Positions 21,501-36,500 of a stretch of 64,000 nucleotides of DNA are shown piece after piece. Position 1 is the stretch's first letter; each line of letters opens with the position of its first letter. The translations under genes were made by a program, and so were the position numbers. The stretch is from Taudactylus pleione. Taxonomy: Eukaryota; Chordata; Amphibia; Anura; Myobatrachidae. The stretch lies in NCBI GenBank assembly GCA_031769625.1, contig JAUIMM010000126.1:3124001-3188000 (forward strand). The letters run 5' to 3'. The notes under the pieces were generated by a model. That model did no database searches. It had not been told where the DNA came from and saw nothing but the letters and a program-made list of their open reading frames with translations.

Positions 21501-24500
21501 TATAATAAGTTCTGTGAGTGCAAACCTTGGTAGCTTTGTTAGCTGATCTTTTTAACTCATGTAAATCTGTATGTTGATTATTCTTTTATTAAGGTTTAAT
21601 GTCTCATCATTTAGTTATGATTTATAGGGGACCTCAATGTTTTTTCACAGGGGACATCTGTAGATTTGTTCCCAGCATCAATCTGATTTCAACCTACCAT
21701 TGGTAGCCCTCTGATCTGTGTGAAACTCAACTGCAGTTTGATGCTATTAGGTGCAGTCCTAATACCACACTCCACTTCTGTTTAAGTAGCTCCCCCAACA
21801 TCGATAAGCTGTTGGACAGTAAGATGGCCTGGAAAATTGAAGGCACTGGCTTAGTGGGGCAAAGTTAGGAAACACAAAACTGCTTAAGGAATTGTTGGGG
21901 GCTCCTGGGAGGATTGTACAGCCGGGTGACTGATGGGCGGTATCCCTTTTGGCCATGGTAGGCAGCAGGGCGGTGACTTTCTAAGAGTGCACTATCGTTG
22001 TTCACCTGACATCTGGGTACTAACAGCTCTCCGTAGTGGTAGTGCCTTGCAGTTGTCTGGTGTTGTTTGGACCTATTCCAGTAGGTAGTTAGGCAGCATC
22101 CTGATTTCTCTGAGGAGCAGACTTTTTGGTCTTTCTGCCTCTGGGGTACTAGCAGATGATTCCAGAAGGTCTCCAGTGGCCAAAGATTTGAAGTGCTCCC
22201 CCTGATGTGTGGCGAGTGCCCAGGTAGAGACTGCCTGGCACCAATCAGGCATGTGGAGTGGGACTCCTGTTTGAACAGAAACCAGACCCTTTATGCTCCA
22301 TGGGTTCTCCAGAGAGGTAATCTGCAAATATATGCAAGATTAGGTGTTGCCCGACTCTGGTCCTGGGCTACTGCGGATAATGTAGCCACATCATACAACC
22401 CCATGACATGGTGCTAGCAACCCACAGTTGGCGTACTGCTAGAATAAATAATTGCCCCCCCCCCTCATCTTTCCTTGGCAAAGTGTGATGCTTTAGTCAT
22501 TTAGAAATCTATGCTGGGCACTCTTTTTTTTCACTTCTGCAGTTAAGGAATGTTGAAAAACCCAATATAGAGAATGGCAAGTATCAAACTAGAACAGCAT
22601 ATATTCTATTACATTTGGAAAAAGGAGATGATTTTGGTTCATAAACTACTTTTACTATTCAATACTCATTTACTTTTTATCTATAAAATCAATAGTAAGC
22701 ATTTTGCTCTGAGTCATCTGTTTATCGAAAACCTATATATTAAGTAAGAATGTCTCTCCTTTATGCACGGCTAGAGTTTTTTGTACTTGGCGCCACTAAA
22801 TTTGGCATGGTGTGTGGTTTGACCAGGATTAGGTTTTTGCCTAGGTTTGAACTTCGCCAGGGCCACACACTGTCAAATGGTCCCATAAAACTAGGACACT
22901 CTTAAATTACAGAGGTTCTGGGTCTGAGGGGCTGGCTTCATACACACACTGTCACAGTGCTGGCAGGCTCATGAGTAGCCCCGCACTCGATACATTCAGA
23001 CTGTGGCAGACCGCATAATCAATGCACAGTTTTTGATCCCCGCAAATCTTAGCATATGGAGATTACAAACAGCAGGGGAGATTGATCACAGCCACACAGT
23101 CCCACTGTGGGCATGGCCCCATCTTTTTTTTTTTTTAAATAAAATTATCTAGAAACTGCACCTGGCAGCAGAAAGTTTTGCCCACTCTTCCTGAGCAAAC
23201 TACTCCAGCTGTGTAAGGTTTAATGGGTGCCTTCTCAAGACTGCATGATTCAGCTCTTTCCATAGATGTTAGATAGGATTCAGTTCACAGCTGATAGAAG
23301 GCCAATAGATATGAAGAATGGATATGTGCGCGGACCTCTGTGTTTTGGTTCTAAATCATTGTCATGTTTTGGTTTTAGCAAAACCACCCTCAAGTGGTTT
23401 GGTCTTGGATTTTTTAAAAAAGGAAAAATCATATAACATGGACCTGTTTTTGTTCCTATAGTATTAACAACAATAACATTAATTTCCAGCCAGTTTTGAC
23501 CACCTCACAGCACCTGAAAACAAGGGAGGGGCCTAAATGGAATCCAAAACAAGCGACATCCGGTTTTTAGATCACTGTTCCGAACTTGGCGAGTAGACCC
23601 AAGTCGGGACTCTAATCTACTCGGAAGCCCAAAGTGATCTAAACCGGGACTCTAAACTTGGAACCCCAAAGTTCTGTTGTGTTCGGTTTTCAGCAAAACC
23701 GAACCACTCATCTCTACTTCAGAATAGTCCAATGTGCTTTAAGCTGTGTGTTTTGGATCACTAACCTGTTGGAGGACCCATGGACCTGCGACTGAGACAC
23801 AGCTTTCTGACACTAAGGAGTTTGTTTCGCTCCAGAATGCTTGGTAGTCTTGAGATTTCATTGTGCCCTGCACAGATATAAGGCACCAGTGTCGGTAGCT
23901 GCAAAGCAGCCCCAAGCCACCTACATGCTTCACAGTAGGTGAAATAATATTTTCAAAGGTAGTGACAGGAACATCAAGCTGCTTAGAGATGGTCTTATCG
24001 CCTTTACTTTTAACATGCTTTTATATAATTTTATTTCTGATATCAAACAACTCTCTCCTTTGCTTTCTCTGGTTCATTTCATTGAGGTGCATACAATGAT
24101 TCCAAACAGCAGAGTAACTAGTTTTCTCCAGGGTTTGCAAAATACATGCTATAGCGCGTTTTTACGTGCTACAGTAAGTTGGGGACTTAAAACTCAGCGG
24201 GTTTGTGTATGGTGTGCAGTGCTCAGCAGCCAATCATCACCGCCGGTGGCGTATCCTCAACCAATCGCCGCCGGCAGATTCTCATCGGTCTCTTGCTGCT
24301 GGAAGCGCCTCCTCCCCCGCTGGACACAGACCGGCTGGCTGGAGACGTGAGAACTACAGCTCCCAGAATCCCCGCGTCCGCCGGCGCCTTCTGCACTTGC
24401 CACTCCCCGCTCCCTCGGACGTGTCCTGTGTATATGTGTGCAGGAAGTGGCTCTGTACATCGCGGGGATCATGCCCTGGGGCCCCCGAGGCTATGGAAGA

Positions 24501-27500
24501 GGGGTGATAGGGACTCCAGGCAGGCTGGGTAAGATGGAGGGGGTGCACCCCGTGTTCTACTCCCCCCCCCCCCCCCCCACATGTGTATGTAGGGGACAGC
24601 GCTCGATGATTGCTGAGTGTGCGCAGTGCTGACCCCTGGTGGTTCTTTCTGGATACTGCTGTAGGGGGGGATTAGTACCCTTGGCACTTATTCTGGGCAG
24701 AGGATTAAAGATTATATGGGATATATCTATCGCAGGGTAATAATCCCACCATAGGGCATCTGTATTATTCATGTAAAGCGTTTTTTTCAGAGCAATAAAT
24801 ATGATGCTATCATTCCTCTGGGACACCTATAGCTGCTGTGAGCTACAGAGCCAGCACTCCATTCTCCAGCTGCCACAGAATTTTGTCCTTAGTCAGTGCT
24901 CACTACACAGCTGTCCTGGTCCATAGTGACCATCTAATACTAATCAAAACCCCAGACAATCTTTGAAATCGCCCCACAGGCCATAGGTTACCCCCATACT
25001 GTGTTTATTTCCATAATAAATACACATAACTATAGGCAGGGATAGGGATACTGGATTTTCCTTATAGTAAACCACCTTGGTAGTGTGCAGCTGTCAGGAC
25101 GGATACTGAAAATTACTTTGCAGTTCCTCAACATAAACCCCTTACCCCCAGCACTGCCTGTTCCTAACCTCCCCTTTGCCCCCAATGCTATCTCAGCTAT
25201 CTACTCTTGTTCCCACTCTACCCTTCGTACTGCCTGCCCCTAACCTCTTTGCCCCCAGTACTGCCCCAGCTGCTATCCACCCTATACCCTTTCCTACCCC
25301 AGCACTACCTGACCTAGCCCCCTCCTTGCCCCATCACTGTCGCAACTGCTGGTTGTACTTACCCCTCCCTACCCCCAGCTCTGCTTGCCCTAACTCCCCT
25401 CTTGCCCCAGCTCTAACCAAACTGCTGCTTGTCCTTAACCCTCTGTACCCCAACTGCTATCTGCACCCAGCACTGTCCCAACTGCTTCCTGCGCGATCAC
25501 TGTTTCTCCATTTAAATTTGCTAAATGACTGATTTAGAATATTGAAGACATGTCAAGAAAGCAATTACTTTGAAATATCATTATAATCCAATTGTGATCT
25601 TTTCTAAGGGCTACCAACAAATCTGTCCATGTCATTTTAGAATATATTTGGAGAATAACAATACTTTTATCTATTGTAACAGTTTCTTTGCTTTATTCTA
25701 TGACCTACTAAAGGCATGCAGGTATAAATCAGAGAATAACTTTTAATGTCATCACTTTTCAGGAGGCGTAAGGGTAGCAACAATTTATCCACTTCTTTAT
25801 CTATACGAGCGGGGTCGAGATAAGTTTTGAGATGTATGAGGGGGTTGTGTTTAGGTGTGTGTGTGTAAAGCTGGGTTCACACTTAGCAATTTTTTATTTT
25901 TTTTTAATGATTTGCCCGATTCTGATGGATCGGAACGACAAATCAGAATTAAGTGTGTACCCACTATGTCGGCAGTGCCTGCTCCCGTGCAGTCAGCCGA
26001 ATCATCAGGTCAACCTACATGCAGCCCAACTTGATGATGCAGCTGACGACTCCATGCAACGGGATGCTGCAGGGGCTGACATATCGGGTGATCGGACACC
26101 GGATCATCTAATGCACAGGTTCTCAAACTCGACCCTTGGGACCCCAGCCAGTAGGTGTTCCAGGTCTCACAGAATCACAAGTGAAATAATTAGCTCCACC
26201 TGTCAGTGAGTAATGAATACGCCTGTGCACCTGCTGGGTGACCTGGAAAACATCACCTGTGTGGGGTTCTGAGGACCGAGTTTGTAATGTGTACCTGTCC
26301 CCCGATATGTCGGCCTGGCGGGGGGGGGGGGGGGTTGCCTGTTGGATTGCTGGACACACATCATTTAGTGTGTACCTAGCTTAAGTCATTTGAATTGTGT
26401 TTTGGAGGTCATGAGAAAATGTAGGTATTTTCCGAGTGATACGAGTGAGTAATATTTGCCTGTTTAAGTATATATTTAATTTTAGTTATCAAATATATAT
26501 TTGTAGAGCTTCAACATATTCCACCTCTTTTATTTGAGAAATGTTTTTACATTTGTAAAAATATGTATTTTTTTTTTTTTTTTTTTTTGAGAAAATAAGA
26601 TATTCCTTGTTTTATTACATTGGGTATGATGAAATGAAAGGTTTAGTATATTATAATAAAAAAAATCTCTGCATTTGGTTTATTCAATAGGTGAAAGCTT
26701 TGAAGGAGAAAATTGAACTTGAAAAGGGGAAGGATGCATTTCCTGTTGCTGGCCAAAAATTAATTTATGCAGGTAAATATAGCCCTTAAATGGATTGTTG
26801 ATTAAAACATTGCATAAGCCATAGCTTTTGGAACCTTAACAGCCGGTTCTGTTCATTCATGTGTCAGGCAGCCAGTGAGAGCTTACTGTACAGCTGCTAG
26901 ACTGACACACTCGATCAGTGTTTCCCTACCTCGGTCCTCAAGGCACACCAACAGTCCACATTTTAGTGATATCCATGGCTGAGCACAGATTGTTAAATCA
27001 AAATAGCTGAGGTATTAAGACACCTGTGCTCAAATATGGCTAACTTTAAAACCTGGACTGTTAGTGTGCCTTGAGGACCGTGGTTGGGAATCCCTGCACT
27101 AGATGATGTAATACACATTGTTACTGTTCACTTGATGATCTTCTTTTCTTATTCAGGTAAAATCCTTAATGATGACACAGCACTTAAAGAATATAAAATT
27201 GACGAGAAGAACTTTGTAGTGGTTATGGTGACAAAAGTAAGTTCTATTTTGACATTAACCTTAATGCTGCTTAAATTTTAAATATAGATGAAGAAAATGT
27301 GTTTTATTTTAAGTTTATTTAGATAAAAAAAACACTTTGGTGCACAACTCTTTATTTGGGAGGCAGAATACATAATTTCCTCTGTCGCAACTGTTAGGAC
27401 ATATTGTAAACGGTATAATACTTCTACTGTCAAAGTATTTTAATCTAATGCCTATATTAGATTTAATTAAATGTTCTTCAGCATGTGATGTGTTGTGGAT

Positions 27501-30500
27501 TAGTGGTAGTGTACTACTAGCACCATGTAGTGTACCCTGAGAAGTGGCTATTGTGATCTCACTGCTTTGTTACTCTGTCCTAAAATAGCAGACTAAAGAT
27601 TATTTTAATAAAATAGAAGCTGTTCTATCATATTTGCTGATTTCAAACTTTGTGCGGTCAGAGTATGTTGGAAGTGAAACAAGGCATAGTCTTACTCCAC
27701 TCACGATGGGTAGGTTGGACTTCCATCTCTGGGTAGTATAGGGCAGGAGCAAAGCACACAGAAGGCTCTGGAATTGGATCTACTTACAGAGCTGGAATAA
27801 TGCAGTTTACAGCCTTGACTTCATCTATGTGCATGAATGTGTTGAGCACTGTGATGCGTGAATGCCCAATTTTGTTTTACCTAGTCTTATACTAGACCAC
27901 AGGTTCTCAAACTCTGTTCTCAGGACCCCATACAGTGCATGTTTTCCAGGTCTCCTCACAGAATCACAAGTGAAATAATTAGCTCCACCTGTGGATCTTT
28001 TAAAATGTCAGTGAGTAATGACTAGACCTGTGCACCTGCTGGGTGACCTGGAAACCGTGATCTCCCATTGGACTTCATCTCCTACTCACTGATGGGGACC
28101 ATACCTTGACCCCTTGTTTTTTTTTTTTCTGTTTCTGCTGCATCTCAAACTTAAACATCACGCTTTCTGACTACAACTTAATTTCCTTTAAGCACACCCT
28201 ACCTCATGGCTCCCACCCTGCAACCAAATCACAGTAATGAGTAAATACTTATGCACAATCCACTTTTCATCTTCACTAGAATTACTACTTGTCTGTAACT
28301 ATCCTGTCTTTTTCCCCTGACCTAGTTGCCTCTTCTACAAAAAACATGCTGATTTCATCCCTAGACACTGCAGCTCCAGTCACCATACAGTCTCTGGTGT
28401 GCCAAGTTTGAGGTTTGGATTGTCTGACAGATCCAGTAACTGCAGGAATGCACCTCCAATGCGAACTTCCTCACCTATATATGCATAATCTATTTATACA
28501 GCACTGACCTTTCACTTGCCAAGCAAACTTTTCACTTCTCCATTATCCACCCAATCTTCTAAACCCTGACCCCAGTTTACCACATACACCAATTTTTCCT
28601 CCCATCACAGCCAATGATTTAGCAACCTACTTGAAAAACAATATCAGCACCATTCAACATTAGATTTCCTCATGCCAGACACTATGCTCATTTTAATTAT
28701 TTTCAGTAAAATATGGAAAACTCTTATGTAGTAATCTACAAGCTGCCACTTCCATTATAATCTCTCACTTCTTGTCTGCTCACTGTCTTCACTACATGCC
28801 TGCTTCTTGCTCACCACTTCTACCTGACTCCCTCCACTGGCACATTCTATCTTTAAACATGCATTTATCTCATTCCTACAGATACCATCTCTTGATTCTG
28901 CACTTCTGTTGTTGGCCCACTGCTTTTCTTTTTTTATCCTTCTCTCTAACTATTTTGCTCATTAGGCCTCTGTTGCAAGCACTTCACTGATAATGCCCAC
29001 ATCTACGTCTAACATATTTCTTGTTTTACCAGCGTTGTCTCGATGTTTATATCCCAACACTTTAAATTTCAGCGTGTCTGAAGGCCCCCATACACGGCAC
29101 GATATACTTGCCGATCCGACGGATCAGCACGATATAGGTGCTATATCGTGCCGTATATGGGCACGATATCGTACCTGATATCGTGCTGCGGGATCGTAAA
29201 TCGCATACCCAGGTCTTCCTGCATGTTCGTCTGATCTGGGATGCGATGTACGATCCCATTCAGATGAAGGAGGGGGGAGCCGGCATATCGTGCGGTCTGC
29301 AGGGACCGCACTATTGCCAGCGGCGACCAAACGATCCGTCTGCTGACGGATCGACTGTCGCCATGCACCGAGTATGGCCACCTTTAAACATCTTTCCTTC
29401 CTCCAGTCCAACAGCACCTCTGTTTCCTCAGTCTTCCAAGTCCACTTCCTTAGGGTCTTTGACTGCACCCTCTTTGTCCTTGTAGACCCCTTCAAGAATT
29501 CGGTTACACCCTTTTCTTGTCCAAGATGCAATTAAAACTTATCTGTTCTCTCCCCTCTTGCCTCATCTGCAGAAACCTCCTTCTCACTGGCATTCCCCTC
29601 ACCCATCAAGACCTCCTTCAGTCTGTCCTAAATTCTGCAACAAGACTAAGCTCTCATCTTTCCAAATCATCTGCACCACTCTGCAAATCCTCTACACCAT
29701 TTGATTTACTTGCCCTTAATATCACTACTTTATATATCTGAAACCAGCTTGTGAGTTACTCTCCCTAATTCCCTATTGAATCTGCCTCTGATCTATGCTT
29801 TGCCTAATGTTAACCTCCTGTCACTTCCGTTTACAAGTCTCCTCCCTTGCCACTACCCACTCATGGAACCCTACAAGACATCAAATCAATGTAACCCTTC
29901 AGCAAACCCCCCGCCCCCCTTCCTCTACTGTTTCATTCTTAAATTGTTCGTAGAAAATCCACCTTACCCTATTCCCTGCTCTACTACTTACATCCTCTAC
30001 AGTCCCTATCTCTACTCAGTCATAATCCATTTGTTTCAGGTGTGCCTTTTCCTGGAGGATTGCAAATTCTCTGTTCAGCAGAGCCCGTCCTGATTTTTGT
30101 TTTCATGCCTTTATTTTGTGTACCTTGAATGTCATGGATTCATATATCCAGTTTTTTTTTATTTCGTTGTCTGATGTCGTGGAGCATTGTGGTGCACTGT
30201 GGAGTTTGTGCAAGTGCGCAGAGGGTTTGTGTGGCAGGGCAATAAAGATTATGGTTCCTAAGTTTTCCAGTTTCTTGTCCCCTTCCAGTGATGAATCTAT
30301 TTGAGAACATACTGATGGTTTATTCATATATAGAGCTTGACTGGACAGTAATCCTATTGCTTCGGCTTAGCAGCTTGACTGGCCCATGTGTGGCAACTTT
30401 AACAGCATAGAGACTACTTAGGGCCGTATTCAGTTAGTGTAGAAATCAGGATTTTTTTTTTTTTTTTTGCCATTGGCGAAAATGGACATTTTTCACCAAA

Positions 30501-33500
30501 AAAAAGCAAGATTTTTGCCTAAAAAAACAGGCGAAAACGGCAACAGGTGAAAAAAAACTGGAGAAAACTTTTCTTCATCCAAGACGAGGAGAAAAAAAAG
30601 CAAATCCCTATTTTTGGATAAAAAATGTGGGGATTTCTTTCAGCACCCTTTGGATTCCCGCCCCCAATGATAAATTACCTGAAAAATAAAATCTGTTAGT
30701 TGCTTACTTTGGCGAAAAACGAATGCGTTTTTCGCCAAAGTACGCAACTTAAGAAATCATTTAGGCAATTTATCATTAGGGGGGTGTCCAAAGGGTTCAG
30801 AAAGAAATCCCCACATTTTTAGCCAAAAATAGGGATTTTGCTTTTTTTCCCTCTTCTGGCATGGGATGGAGAACTTTTTTTTTCCAGATTTTTTTTTTTT
30901 TGCCTGTATTGAAAATGTTGCCATTTTTTTTGGTGAAAAAAATGCCGTTTTCACCGCTAATTGAATACGGCCCTTAATGTGAAGTGTACAGTTGGCTGAG
31001 TCTCCTGAAACCTAATGTGGTTCTATTATGTGGATGAAAAGGAAAATCAAAAAATAAATTGCCTAATTTTAAGGAATGTATGTGTATGGCTATAAATGTA
31101 TATAATTTCACTATACCATGAGACTGTTCATTGCTTTATTGAAATCCCATAAATTTCTTGACCTAATTAGCCTTTGTGCTTCAAACTGAAATAAGTTTGA
31201 TCTGAAACCAAACATCTGTTTTTCTTTCTTTAGCCAAAAGCAGCAACTTGTCCTTCAGCACCAGCCTCTGCACCAACCCAGCCTGCCAGCACTGCTACCG
31301 CTGCCCCTGCATCACCACCCCTGACATACACACCACTTGCCCGTACAAATGCCCCTCTATCTCTCCCTTACCCACTGCCTAACATTCCTATACCTAGTCC
31401 GTTTGTACCTGTACACACCCCAACCCCTGTTCCTACTGAAGAAAAGGCTGAAGAGAAGACTGACAGTCCTGAGGAAACAGTGAGCCCTACTTCTACTGAG
31501 TGCAGGTATGTGCATTCCCTGCACAGCATTTCAGAAGCTTCTCTTCTGTAAGTCTACATTTCTATCACTTTTTTTGTGTAAATGAGTTTACACAAATAAA
31601 TTTGAATTTGTAAAATAAGTTGAAATATGTTAATGAACCGCTTCACCCCTGAAGTTTTAGTTGTAGGAAGGCAATACTAAAATTATATCTGGTGCCTTAC
31701 TTTTCTGTTATTAGCCTTATCTGCTATGTCTCCGTATATCACCCTCAGGAAATTCTATTAAAAGCGTAGTCTGAATTATGATATTCATTCAGCATACAAG
31801 TGCTGGAAACGACTGCACATTGCTGGCACAACATTGTTCCTTTTACCTCTCACCCTTGTGGGCGTTCAATAAAAGGGTTAGTGTGGCTCTGCTGTCATTG
31901 TATGTGAGCAGCCGCACTTTGCAAATATTTAATTGACCCATAACAGTCCTCGCATCCCCTCCATCCCCTTTCTACTGCTGTGATTGAAATCTGCAGACTG
32001 GTAGCGGATGCTTTCCCCATTACAAGTATTCTTTGCATTGCAAGAGCAATCAGAACTGTGGTTCCAGTACTGGAGAGCAACACGTAGGCTAATTGTCACC
32101 TTGGAGAACTTGCATTTTACTTGTGAAGGCGGTATTTCACTTGTGATGTGCCCTTTCTTTGGGGACATCTGGGGAAAGGGTACATCACAAGGAAAATGCC
32201 AGATTTAATATTAACATGGTACACTCTACCTAATACCAGTTTTGGATAGTGCCTTGCTTGTAGTATCTTCTTACCAATTAAAAGGCAGTTCCATTATTCT
32301 AAAATCTTTGGGGGGGGGAGGTTGATTTGTTTGTGTAATCTAGGAATTTTGCCAAAATGTAATAATACATATATCTTACTATAGCATACCCAGTGATTCT
32401 TCTCGACCATCGCTCTTTGAGGATGCCACAAGCGCTCTAGGTAAGTTTCAGATGGGATAGTTGATATGAACACATTTTTGAGTGCATTGTGCTTCTTTAT
32501 CTTTCACAATTTTATTTATACGTATTTATATATTTTTTATTCATAATTGGGCTACATCAATCTTCAAAAAGTAGGTTGGCAATGTGGCTGCATTTTGTCA
32601 TTTTCATTCATTTCAGAGTTTGCAAATCTATATATCTTAATAAGGTCTCTCCTATATTTAACTGGCTTCTGAATTGGGCTATTATATACAATATCAAATA
32701 TCTTAATTCAGTGGTGGACAAAATAATGTAAGGTCCTGGTGCAAGTCAGTAAAACTTTGGAGTCAACAGGATGTTTAAAGGAGCCAGAGGAGACTACCTA
32801 TCTCCTTGGATTTGTCCAGTAAAGGCACTGAGGCCTAAAACTTGTTCTCTGCCCATTTGCACATATATTCTTTATTTTGTGCAATATGTTTCTTTGCTGT
32901 CCCTGTGCACATGCTGAGCAAACTAGAATTACAGACCATGGCCCAGCTTTGGCTTTAGTTTTTTTATACCTGACATCACTCCGATCACATTATACCATCT
33001 TCTTTAACACCAGGCCACTTTTCTTTTATTCTGACATGATTGTATAATACATAGAGAAGATTGGGTTTTTGGTGGAGACGGACAAAAACCATTGTCACAA
33101 TAAACAAGCTGAACTCTGCATTTAGACTTCTTATATTACAGCCGTGATAGAAGCTAGAAATATTCAAGCAATTTATCACACAGGTGTCTTGGTAATTGTA
33201 ACTTCCTTCGTGAGGTTATTCCATCTGCACGTGGTTGACATCTAATCTTCACTCTAGGTTCGGTGCCGGACCTAGAGAGAGGGCACATCTGTGCGTGCCG
33301 GAAAAGGGGGCGTGGCCAAGACGCGTCCTATATTCATCACTCTTGGTGGTGTGCCCGGCACTTATGGACATTCTGGGCTGCCCCTAGTGCTGCTGTTAGT
33401 GTGAATGAATGCTAGGCACATGCGCCTGATATTTATTCACCGGCTACAATGCAATTTTCCCCACCCGTGGGACACTGCGACCCGCTGTTGGGGATGGCAC

Positions 33501-36500
33501 CCGCAGGCTGTTTCAGCGGGTAGCCGCGCAAGAAAGCAGGGTGGCGCCCCGGTAAAACAGCCTAGCGGGAACACTAGACATCCTTAATATTAATTTTTGG
33601 GGTTATTTAAGGAAACTGCTGAAAAACTAACTTTTTAGAAACACAAGGCATCACTGTGTTTTAAATGAATAAATCCAGGATACAGTAGCATGATTTGCAC
33701 ATGACAGACTCGCATGCTTGTGAATTTTTGTCTTGGCGCGTCATTTATTTTTACTTCTTATACACTTACACAAAGATGTACTGTAAATGTCACAGCAAGC
33801 CATAAATTTAACTCCTTGGGGTATATTTACTAGAATAATAATAAGTAAAGATGTTGCCCATAGCAACCAATTAGATTTTAGCTATTATTTTGTCGAAGTT
33901 GCTAGATAAAATAAAACCAGCACTTTGGTAAATACACCCCCTCATGTCATGAATGTTTTTAAATTGCATTTAACTTTTTTATGATTTTTGCTGTATGCCA
34001 CCAGAAAGATGGGCAGGCACCCATGTGGCATACTTGATCACCTTTTGAGTTCTTGCCAGTTCTGAGTATGGATGAGGTTTTTTTTTTCTCTATGCAATGC
34101 ATTTGCCTTTCATTTGTTGCGGTGTTTATCTGTGTGGAGTTAAGGTAGGAGAGTATGCATACTCATTACCCACAAGGGTATAATTTCTTCAAAATGCATA
34201 GGTGGAACCTGATGAGAGGAAAAACAAACGCAATTAAGATCTGGCAGACTGCAGTTCTCCTCAGTAGACTTGGTGAAAGGAAGACTGGTGGGCATTGGAA
34301 AATTTGCCGCATTAATTAAGTTATTAAATTGTCACCAGTGGGTTCGTAGTATCTCAAACTACAGAGTGTGTTCATCACTAAACGAACCCCAAGAACTTCT
34401 CGTTGGTCCAAATCCTCTGTTTTCCTTTTGTTCTTGTTAAATATCTGAAACGATAAAATAAAAATAGTGTAGTACAGCTATAGATCAAAAACACATTAGA
34501 AAGTAAGAGGCAGGAACTCCTACCAGAAATATAGGCCTATGTTTTTAAGGTAGACAATAGCGCATCAGGGGGAGAGGGTCAAGCCCAAATTCACATCAGA
34601 TGGTCCTGAAATCAACTCCACCTCTACTATTTTGTCTTCACTCATACAGCTCAACCTGGTGGCGCGTCCTGTGAACTGACTTGCAGTGTATGAGCACATA
34701 CACTGACTCTCTCCCCCCGATTGCGCTGTTGTCTATCAGTGTAGAAAGACACTGCTAACGCATACAGATGTGTCCTGCTACATATGCCATGTAGCGCGTC
34801 ATGCTAGTCACGCCCTGCCGTGCTGCTGCTTGGCGTTCTAAATCGTGCTGGAAAAGCTGGAGCATGTAGTACAACTTTCTGTCCACCAGATGTCGCTTTT
34901 CCTAAACTGCACGGCGCATGCGTCAAATAGCCAACAAAACTTTTGTAGCGCTGTCTGCTGATTGGCTTACTGAACCAGTCATTCATTACACTATACAATA
35001 GTACTGAACTGCATTTTGTCATGATTAAATAAATAATTTAAATATTAGGGGGGGTGTGACATAATCAGCGTTGGCCAGAAGATGCACACCCAGTGTTAAA
35101 TAGACAGCGCAATTCGGGTTCAATATTCTTAAGGAACTCTGCCGAATACATTGCTCCCAACTTCTCCCCACCAGTCATTTCTATGCTATGCCACCCAGCT
35201 GCAGTTTGCGCTGAACCGCTATAGACATTGTATTGTACACGTTACAGGGCCGTCTATACTGCACAATAAACTGTCCTTTACATGATGTAAAAAGACGCAT
35301 GGGAAGTTTATCATGAAAACAGATAATTTCAGGTACAATACTTTTAAAACACTCTGCTTAACTTTATATATAGCTCTGTAGTTTCCCCCTCTCCATCTCT
35401 AAGTTACTGTATGTCACCCAGCTGCATTACTCTAAACTGATATTGATGTTGTATTGTACACTTTTTTTTTTTTGTACTATTGTGCAAGTCATGTCTAGAG
35501 TGGGTCTTTACACTAACGTGTACAAGATAATGTCAATCGTGGTTTATAGTCAAAAAAGCTGTGTCCTATAACATGGGGAGATGAAGGGATGTGGAAAGTG
35601 CGTATCAGTGCATAAAGGTGTGCAGAGTACACCTGAAATGATCGCTCTTTTTTAAAAACTAAAGATGAGCAGGTTCGGATTTTCCCGCCAAAAATCGGAT
35701 CTCAGAGGCAAAACGTCATCTTTCATGGACAAACATCATTCCTGGACTTTTGTACAGGAATGATGTTTGTCCATGAAAGATGACACCTCTTTCTGATGGT
35801 GTATAAACACGGTCAGATTTGACAGATGAACAATTTCAGCATGTATTAAAATGAATGAAGTCGACCAAATCTGACTGCAAACACATCAGATGTCAGATAT
35901 AGTTATCTGACAAACGGGAACGCGCATCGTTCATTGTTGCCCACATGTCAGATTTTTCTTTCAGATATGACCGATTGAACGATTTTTAAAATCGTTATCG
36001 TTCAGATCTAAAGAAAAATCTGACCGTGTATGCACCATGAGACCCGATTTTTGACAAGAAAATCCGAACTAAGCCGAACCCGCTCATCTCTATTTAAAAA
36101 CTGCCAGTGCATCCTTAGGCCAGGCGTCTTTACACCATGTAGTGATAGTATACAGTACGGATGGCCCGTAATGTCTATAGCGGTTTAATCTTGACACCGT
36201 GGTAATTTCAAGCACCTGGAGAAGTGACTGTTTACACTGCCTGGATGTAATTGGCCAGCCTCACGGGTCACCGTCCACTGCTACAGTATTGTATTCAGTA
36301 ATGTTGTTTTCATTCATGGAGCATTCGCCACCCAGTGATTAAACTGTGTATTGCATGGCGTGTAGTCTTTCGCGGCATATAATACACCACGCCATAACGT
36401 ATATTGACATGGCTGTGGCAGGGAAGCCAGAATGCGCGCTACTCCTTAATTCCCCCAAGGGCACCGAACACTTTATTGCTGACTCCCTGCTACTTATTTG

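Noticed and set aside
24100..24640. Second CpG island or alternative promoter in rad23b intron 1
   Set aside because: Its ends resemble repeat sequences elsewhere in the window, and no exon with a usable donor joining to exon 2 could be recognised. Repeat origin is simpler.
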